Source: Nonomuraea purpurea (GTDB lineage Bacteria; Actinomycetota; Actinomycetes; Streptosporangiales; Streptosporangiaceae). Taken from it: DNA of 64,000 bases. Every line of letters begins with the position of its first letter. The stretch's first letter is position 1. The notes beneath the pieces are model-generated. The model was not told where the DNA came from, made no database searches, and was given only the letters and a program-made list of their open reading frames with translations. Location of the stretch: the NCBI RefSeq assembly GCF_042650645.1, contig NZ_JBHSBI010000008.1:248001-312000 (forward strand). Reading direction: 5' to 3'. Shown here in pieces: positions 24,942 through 34,251 of the stretch. Position numbers and translations under genes: made by a program.

Positions 24942-26093
24942 GTGTTCACAACTCGCGCCCGTGTGGCCGGCGTCGCCGCAGCGATGACCGTGATGACCGC
25001 GGCATGCGGCGCCGCGCCCGGTGCTCAGTCGTCCCAAGCTTCTCAGGGCGGCGTCAACGCCGCCGCCGCCACGTCCGCGGCGGACTTCGGCGGGTTCGAC
25101 CAGCTCGTCGAGGCGGCCAAGAAGGAGGGCAATCTCCACGTCATCGCCCTTCCGCCCGACTGGGCCAACTACGGAGAGATCATTCAGAAGTTCCAGGAAA
25201 AGTACGGTATCAAGATCGAGAGCGAGACCCCCGACGCGGCCAGCGCCGACGAGATCAACGCCGTCAAGACCCGCAAGGGCCAGGACCGCGCCCCCGACGT
25301 GCTCGACCTCGGCCAGTCGTTCGCGATCAGCGGCGCCGCCGAGGGGCTGTTCGCGCCGTACAAGGTGCAGTCGTTCGACAAGATCCCCGAGGGGCAGAAG
25401 GAGCCGACCGGGCTCTGGGTCAACGACTACGGCGGCTACATCTCCATCGGCTGCGACGCCAAGAAGATCACCACCTGCCCGACGAGCTTCGCCGACCTGC
25501 TCAAGCCCGAGTACAAGGGCAAGGTCGCGCTGAACGGCAACCCCACCAAGGCGGGCTCGGCCTTCGCCGGCGTGTACGCCGCCGCCCTGGCGGGTGGCGG
25601 CTCGTTCGACGACATCGATCCCGGCATCCAGTTCTTCAAGAAGCTGAAGGACGCGGGCAACTACAACCCGGTCGAGACCACGCCCGCGACCATCGAGCGG
25701 GGCGAGACCCAGATCAGCATCGACTGGGACTACAACAACGCCGCCTACGCGCCCCAGATGGCCGCCAAGGGTCTCGACTGGAAGGTGAACATCCCTGCCG
25801 ACGGCAAGTACTTCCAGATGTACGCCCAGGCCATCAACAAGGACGCCCCCCACCCGGCCGCGGCCAGGCTCTGGCAGGAGTACCTCTACAGCGCCGAGGG
25901 CCAGAACCTCTACCTGAAGGGCTTCGCCCGGCCCGTCCTGCTGCCCTCGATGACCGCCGACGGCACCGTGGACAAGACCCTGGCGGACAAGCTGCCCTCG
26001 GTGGAAGGCGAGCCGACCTTCCCCACGACCGCGCAGGTGGACGCGGCCAAGGCCAAGCTGGCGAGCGGCTGGGACGCCGCGATCTCGGGATGA
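24942..26093 (+). CDS. ABC importer substrate-binding lipoprotein
   Basis: 383 residues. Lipoprotein signal with lipobox MTAACG (Cys about residue 27), a low-complexity linker, then a family-1 periplasmic-binding fold (FDQLVEAAKKEGNLHVIALP, PDVLDLGQSFAI, LWVNDYGGYISIGCD, LLKPEYKGKVALNGNPTKAG). This type serves importers of iron, polyamines, thiamine or 2-aminoethylphosphonate. The operon continues with two permeases, an ATPase and a HAD phosphatase, all overlapping. AAGGAGG lies just upstream of the start. Ligand not determinable by eye. Confidence 0.87.
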   Translation: MFTTRARVAGVAAAMTVMTAACGAAPGAQSSQASQGGVNAAAATSAADFGGFDQLVEAAKKEGNLHVIALPPDWANYGEIIQKFQEKYGIKIESETPDAASADEINAVKTRKGQDRAPDVLDLGQSFAISGAAEGLFAPYKVQSFDKIPEGQKEPTGLWVNDYGGYISIGCDAKKITTCPTSFADLLKPEYKGKVALNGNPTKAGSAFAGVYAAALAGGGSFDDIDPGIQFFKKLKDAGNYNPVETTPATIERGETQISIDWDYNNAAYAPQMAAKGLDWKVNIPADGKYFQMYAQAINKDAPHPAAARLWQEYLYSAEGQNLYLKGFARPVLLPSMTADGTVDKTLADKLPSVEGEPTFPTTAQVDAAKAKLASGWDAAISG

Positions 26094-26908
26094 CAGGCTC
26101 GCGCGGCCGGCTGGGGGCGCTGCCCCTGCTGGCCTTCTTCGCCGTCGTCTTCGGCGTCCCCGCCATCGCGCTGGTGGCGGGGGCCTTCACGGCGCAAGGA
26201 GAGCTGAGCCTGGCGAACATGTCGCGGAGCCTGCAGGGCGGCTACCTCACCGCCATGATCGGCAGTGTGCGGCTGTCGGCCGTGGTCGCGCTGCTGGGCG
26301 CCGTCCTCGGGACGCTCCTCGCCCAGGCCGTCGTCACCTCCCGCGCCACGTGGCTGCGCGAGTCCGTGCTGACGGCCTCCGGCGTGCTCGCCAACTTCGG
26401 CGGCGTGCCGCTGGCCTTCTTCTGGATCGCCACGCTCGGCAACTCCGGCGTGATCAGCGGCCTGGTCGGGCTGCCCTCCGGCGCGCTGTACACCTTCTGG
26501 GGGCTCGTCGTGGTCTACCTGTACTTCTCGATCCCGCTGATGGTGCTGGTCATGGCGCCCGCGCTGGACGGGCTGCGGCCCCAGTGGCGCGAGGCCGCGG
26601 CGAGCAGCGGCGCCACCGCCTGGCACTACTGGCGCTTCGTCGCGCTGCCCGTGCTGACGCCGGCGATGCTGGGCGGGGTGGTGCTGCTGTTCGGGTCGGC
26701 CTTCTCCGCCTACGCCACCGCCAACGCCATGGTCGGCACCGTCGTCCCGCTGGTCACGCTGAAGATCGCCAGCGCGCTCACCGGCGACGTGCTCGTCGGC
26801 TACGAGAACGTCGCCCTGGCGCTCAGCCTCGACATGGTCCTGGTGGCCGGGCTGGTGATGGCCGTCTACCTGCCGCTGCAGAAAAGGAGCTCCCGATGGC
26901 TGCGCTGA
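26090..26908 (+). CDS. ABC importer permease 1
   Basis: 272 residues, ATG 26090 in an ATGA overlap. About six transmembrane helices and the BPD_transp_1 EAA loop (WREAAASSGATAWHYWRFVA, LPVLTPAM). Works with permease 2, whose start lies inside this gene's end. Confidence 0.88.
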   Translation: MTGSRGRLGALPLLAFFAVVFGVPAIALVAGAFTAQGELSLANMSRSLQGGYLTAMIGSVRLSAVVALLGAVLGTLLAQAVVTSRATWLRESVLTASGVLANFGGVPLAFFWIATLGNSGVISGLVGLPSGALYTFWGLVVVYLYFSIPLMVLVMAPALDGLRPQWREAAASSGATAWHYWRFVALPVLTPAMLGGVVLLFGSAFSAYATANAMVGTVVPLVTLKIASALTGDVLVGYENVALALSLDMVLVAGLVMAVYLPLQKRSSRWLR

Positions 26909-27753
26909 CCGGCCTGGAGCGGGTCTCCGGGACCGCCGCCCGGCCCGCCGTGTGGCGCTGGGCGGTGCTCCTGGTGGCCGCGGCCTACTTCCTGATCCCG
27001 CTCGGCGCCTCGCTCTGGTACACGGTCTACACGCCTGCCACGGGGGTGTCCCTCTCGGCCTACGGGGAGTTGCTGAGCGCCGAAGGCTTCCTGCGCTCGC
27101 TCGCGCTCTCCCTGGGCCTCGCGGCCGCCACGATCGTGCTGGTGCTGCTGCTCGCGCTGCCGGCGATGCTGGCCGTACGCCTCTTCGCGCCGGGGCTGCG
27201 CCCGGTGATGGAGGTGCTGTGCACGCTGCCGCTGGTGGTGCCGCCGATCACGTTCGTGGCCGGGATCGGCACCTCGCTGCGCACCGGCGCCGAGGTGCTG
27301 GCGCCGACGCCGTTCTGGGCCACGCTGATCGCCATGCAGGATCCGGCGTTCCCGGTGGTGCTGGTGCTGGCGTACGTGGTGCTGGTGCTGCCGTTCGTCT
27401 ACCGGTCGCTGGATGCCGGGCTGCGCACCATGGACGTGCGGACGCTGGTGGAGGCGGCCCGCAACCTCGGGGCTTCGTGGCCGTACGTGCTGTTCCGGGT
27501 GATCGTGCCGAACCTGCGCTCGGCCCTGGCCAGCGCCTCGTTCCTGACGCTGGCCCTGGTGCTGGGGGAGTACACGGTCGCCAGCCTGCTGGGGTACGAG
27601 CCGTTCGCGGTCTGGATCGTGACCGTCTCCGGCTCCAAGGGGCAGCTCTCGGTGGCCGTCTCGATCCTCAGCCTCTTCCTCATCTGGCTGCTGTTGCTGG
27701 CCGTGTCGAGCGCGTTCGGCAAGGATGCTGTTTCTAAGGAGAAGCGGAAATGA
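26896..27753 (+). CDS. ABC importer permease 2
   Basis: 285 residues. ATG 26896 is preceded by AAAAGGAG and overlaps the end of permease 1 by 13 bp. About six helices; EAA loop VEAARNLGASWPYVLFRVIV. Forms the channel with permease 1. Confidence 0.88.
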   Translation: MAALTGLERVSGTAARPAVWRWAVLLVAAAYFLIPLGASLWYTVYTPATGVSLSAYGELLSAEGFLRSLALSLGLAAATIVLVLLLALPAMLAVRLFAPGLRPVMEVLCTLPLVVPPITFVAGIGTSLRTGAEVLAPTPFWATLIAMQDPAFPVVLVLAYVVLVLPFVYRSLDAGLRTMDVRTLVEAARNLGASWPYVLFRVIVPNLRSALASASFLTLALVLGEYTVASLLGYEPFAVWIVTVSGSKGQLSVAVSILSLFLIWLLLLAVSSAFGKDAVSKEKRK

Positions 27754-28823
27754 CGGCATCGGTGGAGTTCCGGGCGCTGCGCCGCGTCTTCGGCAAGACG
27801 GTCGCGCTGGACGGCCTCGAACTGGTCGTGGCGCCCGGCGAGTTCGTCGCGCTGCTCGGCCCCTCCGGCTGCGGCAAGACGACGGCGCTGCGGTGCGTGG
27901 CCGGTTTCGAACGGCCCGACTCGGGGGCGGTGCTGGTGGACGGCAGGGACATCACCGATGTTCCGGCCAACAAGCGCGACGCGGGCATGGTCTTCCAGTC
28001 CTACTCGCTCTTCCCCAACCTGAACGTCCGCGACAACGTCGCCTTCGGCCTGCGCGTACGCAAGGTGCCCGAGGCGACCAGGCGGGCGAAGGCGAGGGAA
28101 CTGCTCGACCTCGTCGGCCTGCCCTCCTACGCCGACCGCTACCCGCACCAGCTCTCCGGCGGCCAGCAGCAGCGCGTCGCGCTGGCCCGCGCGCTCGCCC
28201 TGGAGCCGCGCGTGCTGCTGCTGGACGAGCCGCTGTCGGCCCTGGACGCCAAGGTGCGCGTGGCGCTGCGCGAGGAGATCCGGCGCTTGCAGGACAGCCT
28301 GTCCATCACCACCATTTTCGTCACCCACGACCAGGAGGAGGCCCTGTCGATCGCCGACCGGGTGGCCGTGCTGCGCGACGGGCGGCTCGAACAGGTCGGA
28401 TCGCCCGCCGAGATCTACAACCGGCCGGCGACGCCGTTCGTGGCGGAGTTCGTCGGGACCATGAACCACCTGCCGGGGCAGATCTCGGGGGACCGGGTCA
28501 GGGTTCTCGGGCAGGTTCTGCCCGTGGACGGGGCCGTTCCGGAAGATCCGTCCGTCGACGTCCTGGTCCGTCCGGAGGCCGTCACGGTCGTCCCGGACGA
28601 GGACGGGGGCGCCACGGTGACGGCCGCCTCGTTCCGCGGGGCCTCCGTGCGGCTGCGGCTGCGGGTGGAGGGAGGGGACGTGCTCGCGGACGTGCCGGGG
28701 CACGAGGCGGCCCGGTTCACGACGGGGACCCGCGTGGCGATGCGGCTGGTGGAGCGGCCCGTCCTGGTGGCGGCCCGCACGGCCACGGTTCCCGCGCCCG
28801 TCGTGGCCGCCGATGCGCTCTGA
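27750..28823 (+). CDS. ABC importer ATP-binding protein (with TOBE domain)
   Basis: 357 residues, ATG 27750 in an ATGA overlap. Walker A GPSGCGKTT, Q-loop VFQSYSLFPN, signature LSGGQQQRVALARAL, Walker B VLLLDEPLSALD and switch His FVTHDQEEALS. The C-terminal 110 residues form a TOBE/OB regulatory domain (VLVRPEAVTVV). Of the CysA/PotA/FbpC type. The next gene starts within its last codons. Confidence 0.9.
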   Translation: MTASVEFRALRRVFGKTVALDGLELVVAPGEFVALLGPSGCGKTTALRCVAGFERPDSGAVLVDGRDITDVPANKRDAGMVFQSYSLFPNLNVRDNVAFGLRVRKVPEATRRAKARELLDLVGLPSYADRYPHQLSGGQQQRVALARALALEPRVLLLDEPLSALDAKVRVALREEIRRLQDSLSITTIFVTHDQEEALSIADRVAVLRDGRLEQVGSPAEIYNRPATPFVAEFVGTMNHLPGQISGDRVRVLGQVLPVDGAVPEDPSVDVLVRPEAVTVVPDEDGGATVTAASFRGASVRLRLRVEGGDVLADVPGHEAARFTTGTRVAMRLVERPVLVAARTATVPAPVVAADAL

Positions 28824-29511
28824 GCGCGGCGGCCCCGAGGCGGTGCTGCTGGACATGGACGGCACGCTGGTCGACACCGAGGGGTTGTGGTGGCGGGCCG
28901 CCGAGGCGGTCGCGGCCTTCCTCGGGCGACCCTTGGGGGCCTCGGACGTGCCACACGTTCTCGGGCGGACGGCCGAGGACGTGGCCGCTCATCTGGTAAG
29001 GGACGGGACGTCTTGTGGCCAGGCGTCACCGGTTTCTGTGGCCGGGCGGCTCACCGAGGGCTTCGCCGAGCTGGTCGGGCGGGAGCTGACGGTCATGCCG
29101 GGGGCGCAGGAGTTGCTGTCCGGGCTGTCCGCGGCCGCCGTCCCCACCGCGCTGGTCACCGCCTCGCCCCGGAGCATCGTGGAACTGGTGCTGCCGCGGC
29201 TGGACCACGCGTTCGACCTGGTGATCGCGAACGAGGACACCGAGCGCGGCAAGCCGTACCCCGACCCCTACCTGGAGGCGGCCAGGCGGCTCGGAGCGGC
29301 GCCCTGGCGGTGCGTGGCCATCGAGGACAGCCCGACGGGCATCGCGGCGGCCACCACGGCCGGCTGCCGCGTGCTGGTCGCCGGGACGGGCCACGGGCTG
29401 CCGTCGCTCGACCGCGTCCTTGTTCCGTTACCGGAATGGCAGCCGCCACGCTGGCCTATGCAGGGCGTATTCACGTCCCCAATCGGTAAGCTAACGCGGC
29501 GTGAGCGGTGA
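28813..29511 (+). CDS. HAD-superfamily hydrolase (beta-PGM-like)
   Basis: 232 residues overlapping the ATPase gene by 11 bp. Motif I LLDMDGTLVDTEGL, motif II TALVTASPRS, motif III Lys in GKPYPDPYLEAA, motif IV VAIEDSPTGIAAA: a complete HAD phosphatase of subfamily IA with a helical cap. As the last gene of the importer operon it may dephosphorylate the imported solute or a breakdown product. It lacks the WAGT motif of phosphonoacetaldehyde hydrolase. Confidence 0.87.
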   Translation: MRSERGGPEAVLLDMDGTLVDTEGLWWRAAEAVAAFLGRPLGASDVPHVLGRTAEDVAAHLVRDGTSCGQASPVSVAGRLTEGFAELVGRELTVMPGAQELLSGLSAAAVPTALVTASPRSIVELVLPRLDHAFDLVIANEDTERGKPYPDPYLEAARRLGAAPWRCVAIEDSPTGIAAATTAGCRVLVAGTGHGLPSLDRVLVPLPEWQPPRWPMQGVFTSPIGKLTRRER

Positions 29512-31111
29512 AACCTCCCAGATCGGGCGCTACAGGCTGCTTAGTGTGCTGGGCCGGGGCGGAATGGGCACGGTCCATCTCGCCGAGGACCCTGCGGGGC
29601 AACGGGTCGCCATCAAGGTGATCAACCCGGAGCTCACCCAGCACGAGCAGTTCCGCATGCGATTTCGCAGGGAGGCGGACGCCGCCCAGAGGGTACGCAG
29701 GTTCTGCACGGCCGCCGTGATCGAGGCCGCGCTGCAGGGCGACCAGCTCTACGTGGTCACCGAGTACGTGCCGGGGCCCAACCTCGACGAGGCCGTCCAG
29801 CAGTCGGGGCCCCTGCGCGGCTCCAGCCTCGACGCGCTGGCCGTCAGCGTGGCCACGGCGCTCACCGCCATCCACGGGGCGGGGGTGGTGCACAGGGACC
29901 TCAAGCCGTCCAACGTGCTGCTGTCGCCCGTCGGCCCGCGCGTGATCGACTTCGGCATCGCGCGGGCGCTCGACACGCTCGGCGGTGTCACGGGCACCGG
30001 AGAACTGGTCGGCACACCCCGCTACATGGCGCCCGAGGTGCTGCGCGGCGACCCGGTCTCACCGGCCTGCGACGTGTTCTCGTGGGGCTGCCTGGTCGCG
30101 TTCGCGGCCAGCGGACGGGCGCCCTTCGGCGGCGACACGCTGCCCGCCATCGTCTACCAGGTGCTCAACACCGAGCCCAAGCTCGACGACGTCGAACCCG
30201 GCCTGCGCGAACTGGTCGCGGCCTCGCTCGACAAGGACCCGGCCAGGCGGCCCACGGCTCAGCAACTCCTCGACCACCTCGTCGGGCGGTCGGCCGCGCC
30301 GGAGCAGGCGGCGCAGACCGTACAGGTGGCCTGGCAGCGGGCGACCACGCCGTTCGCCTTGGAGAACAAGCCCAGGAACAAGCTGCTGCTCTGGGGCGCG
30401 GTGGCCGCGGCCGTCGTCGTGGCCGGCGCCGCGACCGTGTGGGCGCTGATCCCGTCAGGACCGCCCGACGACCTGCCCGTGCTCTACCGCGAGGACTTCA
30501 CGCAGAGCACGGGCGGCTGGAACGGCACCTACGATCCGGATGATTCGACCAGCTACGGGTACCGCGCGGACGGCACGTACGGGCTGGATGTGGAGGAAGG
30601 CTACGAAGAACGGTTGGCGCGGGCGCCGATCCCGTTCCTCGTCGCCAAGCCGACGACCACCCCCGACCCGTCGGCCTCGCCCACCCCGATGCTGCCCTCG
30701 TCCGTCGTGATCGGCGTCACCGCCGAGGTCAAGAGGTCGGTCGGGACCGGCGAGTACGGCATCTACTGCCACAACTCCGACGATGACGACACCTACTACG
30801 AGTTCGCGCTCGACACGACCGGAAGGGCCAGAATCCGGCGGATCGTCGACGGGGCCGGGGGCACCATCGCGCAGCCCGTCCAGGTGGACGGGCTGCCGGG
30901 GAAGGCACGGATGGTGGCCGCGTGCGAGCAGGCCGGGGCGGCCGTGCGGTTGACGTTGTGGGTCAATGATCAGCGGGTGCACCAGGTGGAGGATCCGCAT
31001 GGGATCGGGAACGGGGCCTTGGGGCTTTTCGCCCGTACGCCCAAGAGGAGCGAGGCGCTGCTGAAGACGACGTTCGACGACTTCGAACTACGCGGCCAGA
31101 AGGACCCCTGA
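29501..31111 (+). CDS. Transmembrane Ser/Thr protein kinase
   Basis: 536 residues from GTG 29501, overlapping the HAD gene by 11 bp. The kinase domain (about 10-265) has GRGGMG, catalytic lysine in VAIKV (K39), HRDLKPSN (D133), DFG (D150) and GTPRYMAPEV, all intact. One membrane helix at about 286-308 leads to an extracytoplasmic domain (YREDFTQSTGGWNGTYDPDD, then a beta-rich part ending SEALLKTTFDDFEL) that resembles a concanavalin/laminin-G-like sensor. No PASTA repeats. Ligand unknown. Confidence 0.92.
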   Translation: MSGETSQIGRYRLLSVLGRGGMGTVHLAEDPAGQRVAIKVINPELTQHEQFRMRFRREADAAQRVRRFCTAAVIEAALQGDQLYVVTEYVPGPNLDEAVQQSGPLRGSSLDALAVSVATALTAIHGAGVVHRDLKPSNVLLSPVGPRVIDFGIARALDTLGGVTGTGELVGTPRYMAPEVLRGDPVSPACDVFSWGCLVAFAASGRAPFGGDTLPAIVYQVLNTEPKLDDVEPGLRELVAASLDKDPARRPTAQQLLDHLVGRSAAPEQAAQTVQVAWQRATTPFALENKPRNKLLLWGAVAAAVVVAGAATVWALIPSGPPDDLPVLYREDFTQSTGGWNGTYDPDDSTSYGYRADGTYGLDVEEGYEERLARAPIPFLVAKPTTTPDPSASPTPMLPSSVVIGVTAEVKRSVGTGEYGIYCHNSDDDDTYYEFALDTTGRARIRRIVDGAGGTIAQPVQVDGLPGKARMVAACEQAGAAVRLTLWVNDQRVHQVEDPHGIGNGALGLFARTPKRSEALLKTTFDDFELRGQKDP

Positions 31112-31130
31112 GCCCTGGGGTTTGTCCCGG

Positions 31131-31718
31131 TCAAAGGACCCCGGCGCGGGCGGCGGCCAGTGCGGCGTCGGCGGCGCGGTCGGCGTCCCGCTCGCTCACC
31201 GGCTCATGCGCGACGAACAGCCGGTAGTACACGGGCGCCACCGCGACCCTGACCACCTCCCGCACGTCGATGACGTCGGGAAGCTCGCCTCGCGCGACCG
31301 CCCGCCGCACCACCTCGGCCGACTGTTCGTGCCGGGCGACGAAGAACTCGTGCAACGCCCGCGCGGCGTCCGGATTCTGCACGGCCGCCGCCACGAACGC
31401 CGTCGACACCGGCCCCAGTTCGGGATCGTCGAACCCTGTACGTACGAGCTGGACGATCCCCCGCAGATCACCCTCGATGGAACCGGTGTCCGGAATGGGC
31501 CACGGCTCGTCCTTGGCCAGCTCAAGGGCATCGGAGATCAACCCTTCGACGCTGCCCCACCGCCGGTAGACGGTCGTCTTGTGCACCCCTGACCGCTCGG
31601 CCACGTTCTCCACCGTCAGCCCCGGATAGCCGCGTTCGACCAGCTCGGCGAGCGTGGCCTGCCGCACGGCGTCCCGCACCCGCGCGCTACGGCCACCGGG
31701 CCGCTTGCTCGACTCCAA
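31131..31718 (-). CDS. TetR/AcrR-family regulator
   Basis: 195 residues. HTH at about 15-60 (VRQATLAELVERGYPGLTVE, NVAERSGVHKTTVYRRW) and a C-terminal domain of the TetR_C_11/16 type (FDDPELGPVSTAFVAAAVQN, VAPVYYRLFV). It diverges from the virginiamycin B lyase gene with an 8-bp inverted repeat between them, so it may control that resistance gene. Confidence 0.87.
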   Translation of the reverse strand: MESSKRPGGRSARVRDAVRQATLAELVERGYPGLTVENVAERSGVHKTTVYRRWGSVEGLISDALELAKDEPWPIPDTGSIEGDLRGIVQLVRTGFDDPELGPVSTAFVAAAVQNPDAARALHEFFVARHEQSAEVVRRAVARGELPDVIDVREVVRVAVAPVYYRLFVAHEPVSERDADRAADAALAAARAGVL

Positions 31719-31732
31719 AATCTACTCCAGTT

Positions 31733-31764
31733 GCGTTAGCCTTGCCCGTATGGCACGCTAACGC
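31733..31764. promoter_or_regulatory. Inverted repeat GCGTTAGC-N16-GCTAACGC
   Basis: Perfect 8-bp arms centred between tetR (start 31718) and vgb (start 31834). Candidate operator of the TetR regulator. Confidence 0.55.
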
Positions 31765-31833
31765 TACCCCGGTTGCGATTGGAGTTCCATCCTGATCAGG
31801 CGTGCTCATCCGACTCTTCCGAAAGGGATACCT

Positions 31834-32730
31834 GTGTTGACCATGATCGATGAGGGCGCCCCGTACGGCATCGCCACCGGTGCCGACGGCGCGCTCTGGT
31901 TCACGCTCGTCCACCAGGGCAGGATCGGCAGGATGGTTCCCGGCCAGAGCCCGGTGATCCATCAGCTCGACCCGCCCGACGGCCTGCCGACCGTGATCAC
32001 GCCCGGGCCCGACGGGGCGATGTGGTTCACCGAGGGGAAGGGCGGGCGGGTCTGCCGCATCGCCGCCGACGGGCAGGTGAGGCCCTACAAGGCGCTGTCG
32101 CCTTACGGGATCGCCGCCGGTCCTGACGGAGCCGTGTGGTTCACGCAGATGGAACCCGCGAGGATCGGCCGCATCGGCGCCGACGGCGCTGTTTCGGAGT
32201 TCGAGGTGCCGGTGGAGGGCGGCATGCCCGCCTTCATCACGGCCGGTCCGGATGACGCTCTGTGGTTCACCCTCAACCAGGGCAACGCCATCGGGCGCAT
32301 CTCGCCGGCGGGCGAGGTCGCCGTACATCCGCTCCCGACGGCAGGGGCCGCACCGGTGGGCATCACGCGGGGGCCGGACGACGCGCTCTGGTTCGTCGAG
32401 ATCGGCGCGGGCCAGGTCGGGCGCATCGACACCTCAGGGAAGATCACCGAGTTCCCCCTTCCCGACCGCGCCTGCCGACCTCATGCGATCATCTCCGGCC
32501 CCGATGAGGCGCTCTGGTTCACCGAATGGGGCGCAGGCCGTCTCGGCCGCATCACCACCGACGGCACGATCGAGGAACACCCGCTCCCTCACCTGCCGGC
32601 CCGGACGGAAGGGGAGCAGGCACGTAAGGCCGAGCCACATGGGCTGACGGCCGGCCCGGACGGGGCGATCTGGGTAGCCCTGGAAGCAGGCGCCCTGGCC
32701 CGCTTCGGCATGGCGGCCGGTTTCGAATGA
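31834..32730 (+). CDS. vgb: Virginiamycin B lyase (streptogramin B resistance)
   Basis: 298 residues, the standard length, forming a seven-bladed propeller of repeated PxGIxxGPDGALWFT units. Family catalytic residues map to H269 (EPHGLTAGPDG) and E284 (ALEAGALARF), with other active-site acids around FTEWGAGRLG. It linearises type B streptogramins by C-O bond elimination. GTG 31834 is chosen because GAAAGGG lies 6 nt upstream. It may be self-protection or housekeeping; no streptogramin genes are seen. Confidence 0.88.
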   Translation: MLTMIDEGAPYGIATGADGALWFTLVHQGRIGRMVPGQSPVIHQLDPPDGLPTVITPGPDGAMWFTEGKGGRVCRIAADGQVRPYKALSPYGIAAGPDGAVWFTQMEPARIGRIGADGAVSEFEVPVEGGMPAFITAGPDDALWFTLNQGNAIGRISPAGEVAVHPLPTAGAAPVGITRGPDDALWFVEIGAGQVGRIDTSGKITEFPLPDRACRPHAIISGPDEALWFTEWGAGRLGRITTDGTIEEHPLPHLPARTEGEQARKAEPHGLTAGPDGAIWVALEAGALARFGMAAGFE

Positions 32731-32734
32731 GGTC

Positions 32735-33466
32735 TCAGCCCGTACGGCCGATGGCTGTGGAGTCCGAGGTGGGTTGCGGTGGTTGGGGGGAGAAGGTGTG
32801 TACCGTGCTGGGCTCCGACCCCGTCGTCCAGGGCAGGCGGGCCGCACCTTGCAGGCGCGTCAGCTCGCGTACGGTGGCCGCGCACAGCAGGGCGGTCACC
32901 ACGGCGCAGGCCAGTTCCGGCAGCCCCACCCCCGTGAGGTCGCCTTTCGTGGCGTCGAGCGGGAGGCGGATGGTGATCAGGGCGAGCGTGGTGAGCCAGC
33001 TCAGCCACCACCCGGCCAGCAGCGCCAGCCACCGGCCGCGCTGTCCTGCGGGCGGGCGGGCGGTACGCCAGATCTCGTCCACCAGCACCGCGGGGGCCAC
33101 GAGGTTGATGCCGGGCAGGAGCCAGGCGGCGGCCACCGGGCCCGTCGGGGCGGAGCGGTCGCCTGCCTGCCTGGCCCGGACGAGCCAGGTCACGTAGGCG
33201 GCCGCCGCGGCGATCGTGGTGCCGGCGACCAGCATCATCAGCACCGCGAACACCGTCACCGCCCCCACCACGGCCTCCGCGTCGGCGCCTTCTGGCCGGC
33301 CGCCGAAGGCGGCGATCTGGGCGGCGAGTTCACGGCCGCGGAAATGCTCGAAGATGACGAGGGCACCAAGAGAGAAGACTTGTGCGGCAAGCGTTACATA
33401 TACGGCAATAGCGGCTCTCGTGGGCGGTGACTGGGCGTAGCGCACGTTGTTCTCCCCCCGGGCCAT
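32735..33466 (-). CDS. DUF4328 family membrane protein
   Basis: 243 residues with about five or six membrane helices. Family pattern YVTWLVRARQ, VAAAWLLPGINLVAPAVLVD, EIWRTARPP. The tail is P/S/T-rich. It ends 4 bp from the vgb stop (convergent) and lies 46 bp downstream of the response regulator. Function unknown. Confidence 0.82.
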   Translation of the reverse strand: MARGENNVRYAQSPPTRAAIAVYVTLAAQVFSLGALVIFEHFRGRELAAQIAAFGGRPEGADAEAVVGAVTVFAVLMMLVAGTTIAAAAAYVTWLVRARQAGDRSAPTGPVAAAWLLPGINLVAPAVLVDEIWRTARPPAGQRGRWLALLAGWWLSWLTTLALITIRLPLDATKGDLTGVGLPELACAVVTALLCAATVRELTRLQGAARLPWTTGSEPSTVHTFSPQPPQPTSDSTAIGRTG

Positions 33467-33512
33467 GCGCTGAGGTTCTGATTCACTTGTATCCCGCGAG
33501 CCCCGCTGTTAA

Positions 33513-34160
33513 TCAGCTCACCACGCCGGATTCCCACGCCCAAGCCGCGATTCCAACCCGATTGCGGACAGCGAGCTTCGTCTGGATGCTGCCGAGATGG
33601 GTTTTGACCGTCGAGAGCGACACGAACAGCTCCGCCGCCACCTCCTGGTTCGTGTGCCCCCTCGCCACGAGCCGCACGACGTCCAGCTCGCGATCGGTCA
33701 GCAGCTCGTTCGAGGGGAGCGCGGCCCGCCGGGGCTGGGTCAGGTGCTGCAGCAGGCGCACGGTCACCGACGGTGACACCAGCGCGTCACCCGCCGCGGC
33801 CGCCTTGACGGCCTCGATCAGCAGCGTGGGCCCGCTGTCCTTGAGCAGGAACCCGGTGGCGCCGGAGCGCAGCGCCCCGTAGACGTACTCGTCCAGGTCG
33901 AACGTGGTCACGATGACCACGCGCAGGGGGTTCTCCACTCCCGGTCCCGCCAGTACCCGGGTCACTTCCAGCCCGTCCAGCTTGGGCATCCTGATGTCGA
34001 GCAGGCACACGTCCGGCCGCAGCCGCCTGGCCTCCGACACCGCCTCGGCGCCGTCGGCCACCGCGGCCACGACCTCCATGTCCGGTTGAGCGTCCAAAAT
34101 CATCTGGAAGCCGGTGCGTACCAGTTGTTGGTCATCGGCGATGAGAACCCGAATAGTCAC
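33513..34160 (-). CDS. NarL/LuxR-type response regulator (no adjacent kinase)
   Basis: 215 residues from GTG 34160. Receiver domain with acidic pair (LIADDQQLVR), phospho-acceptor D55 (VCLLDIRMPK), Thr/Lys switch (IVTTFD, LLKDSGP), and C-terminal LuxR HTH (LTDRELDVVRLVARGHTNQE, VSLSTVKTHLGSIQTKL). It diverges from a two-gene ABC exporter, the usual target in this arrangement, but the sensor kinase normally encoded next to it is missing. Confidence 0.9.
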   Translation of the reverse strand: MTIRVLIADDQQLVRTGFQMILDAQPDMEVVAAVADGAEAVSEARRLRPDVCLLDIRMPKLDGLEVTRVLAGPGVENPLRVVIVTTFDLDEYVYGALRSGATGFLLKDSGPTLLIEAVKAAAAGDALVSPSVTVRLLQHLTQPRRAALPSNELLTDRELDVVRLVARGHTNQEVAAELFVSLSTVKTHLGSIQTKLAVRNRVGIAAWAWESGVVS

Positions 34161-34251
34161 GGCCCCAACTCTAGAATCAGCCGTTCGGACGAGGGAGATC
34201 TGGTCGCACGGCCGATCCGCCGCACCCCCTCCGGGCGAGAGCCTGTTCGTC

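Noticed and set aside
28813..29511. Phosphonoacetaldehyde hydrolase (PhnX)
   Set aside because: Motif I is DMDGT, not the WAGT of PhnX; assigned only as a beta-PGM-like HAD.
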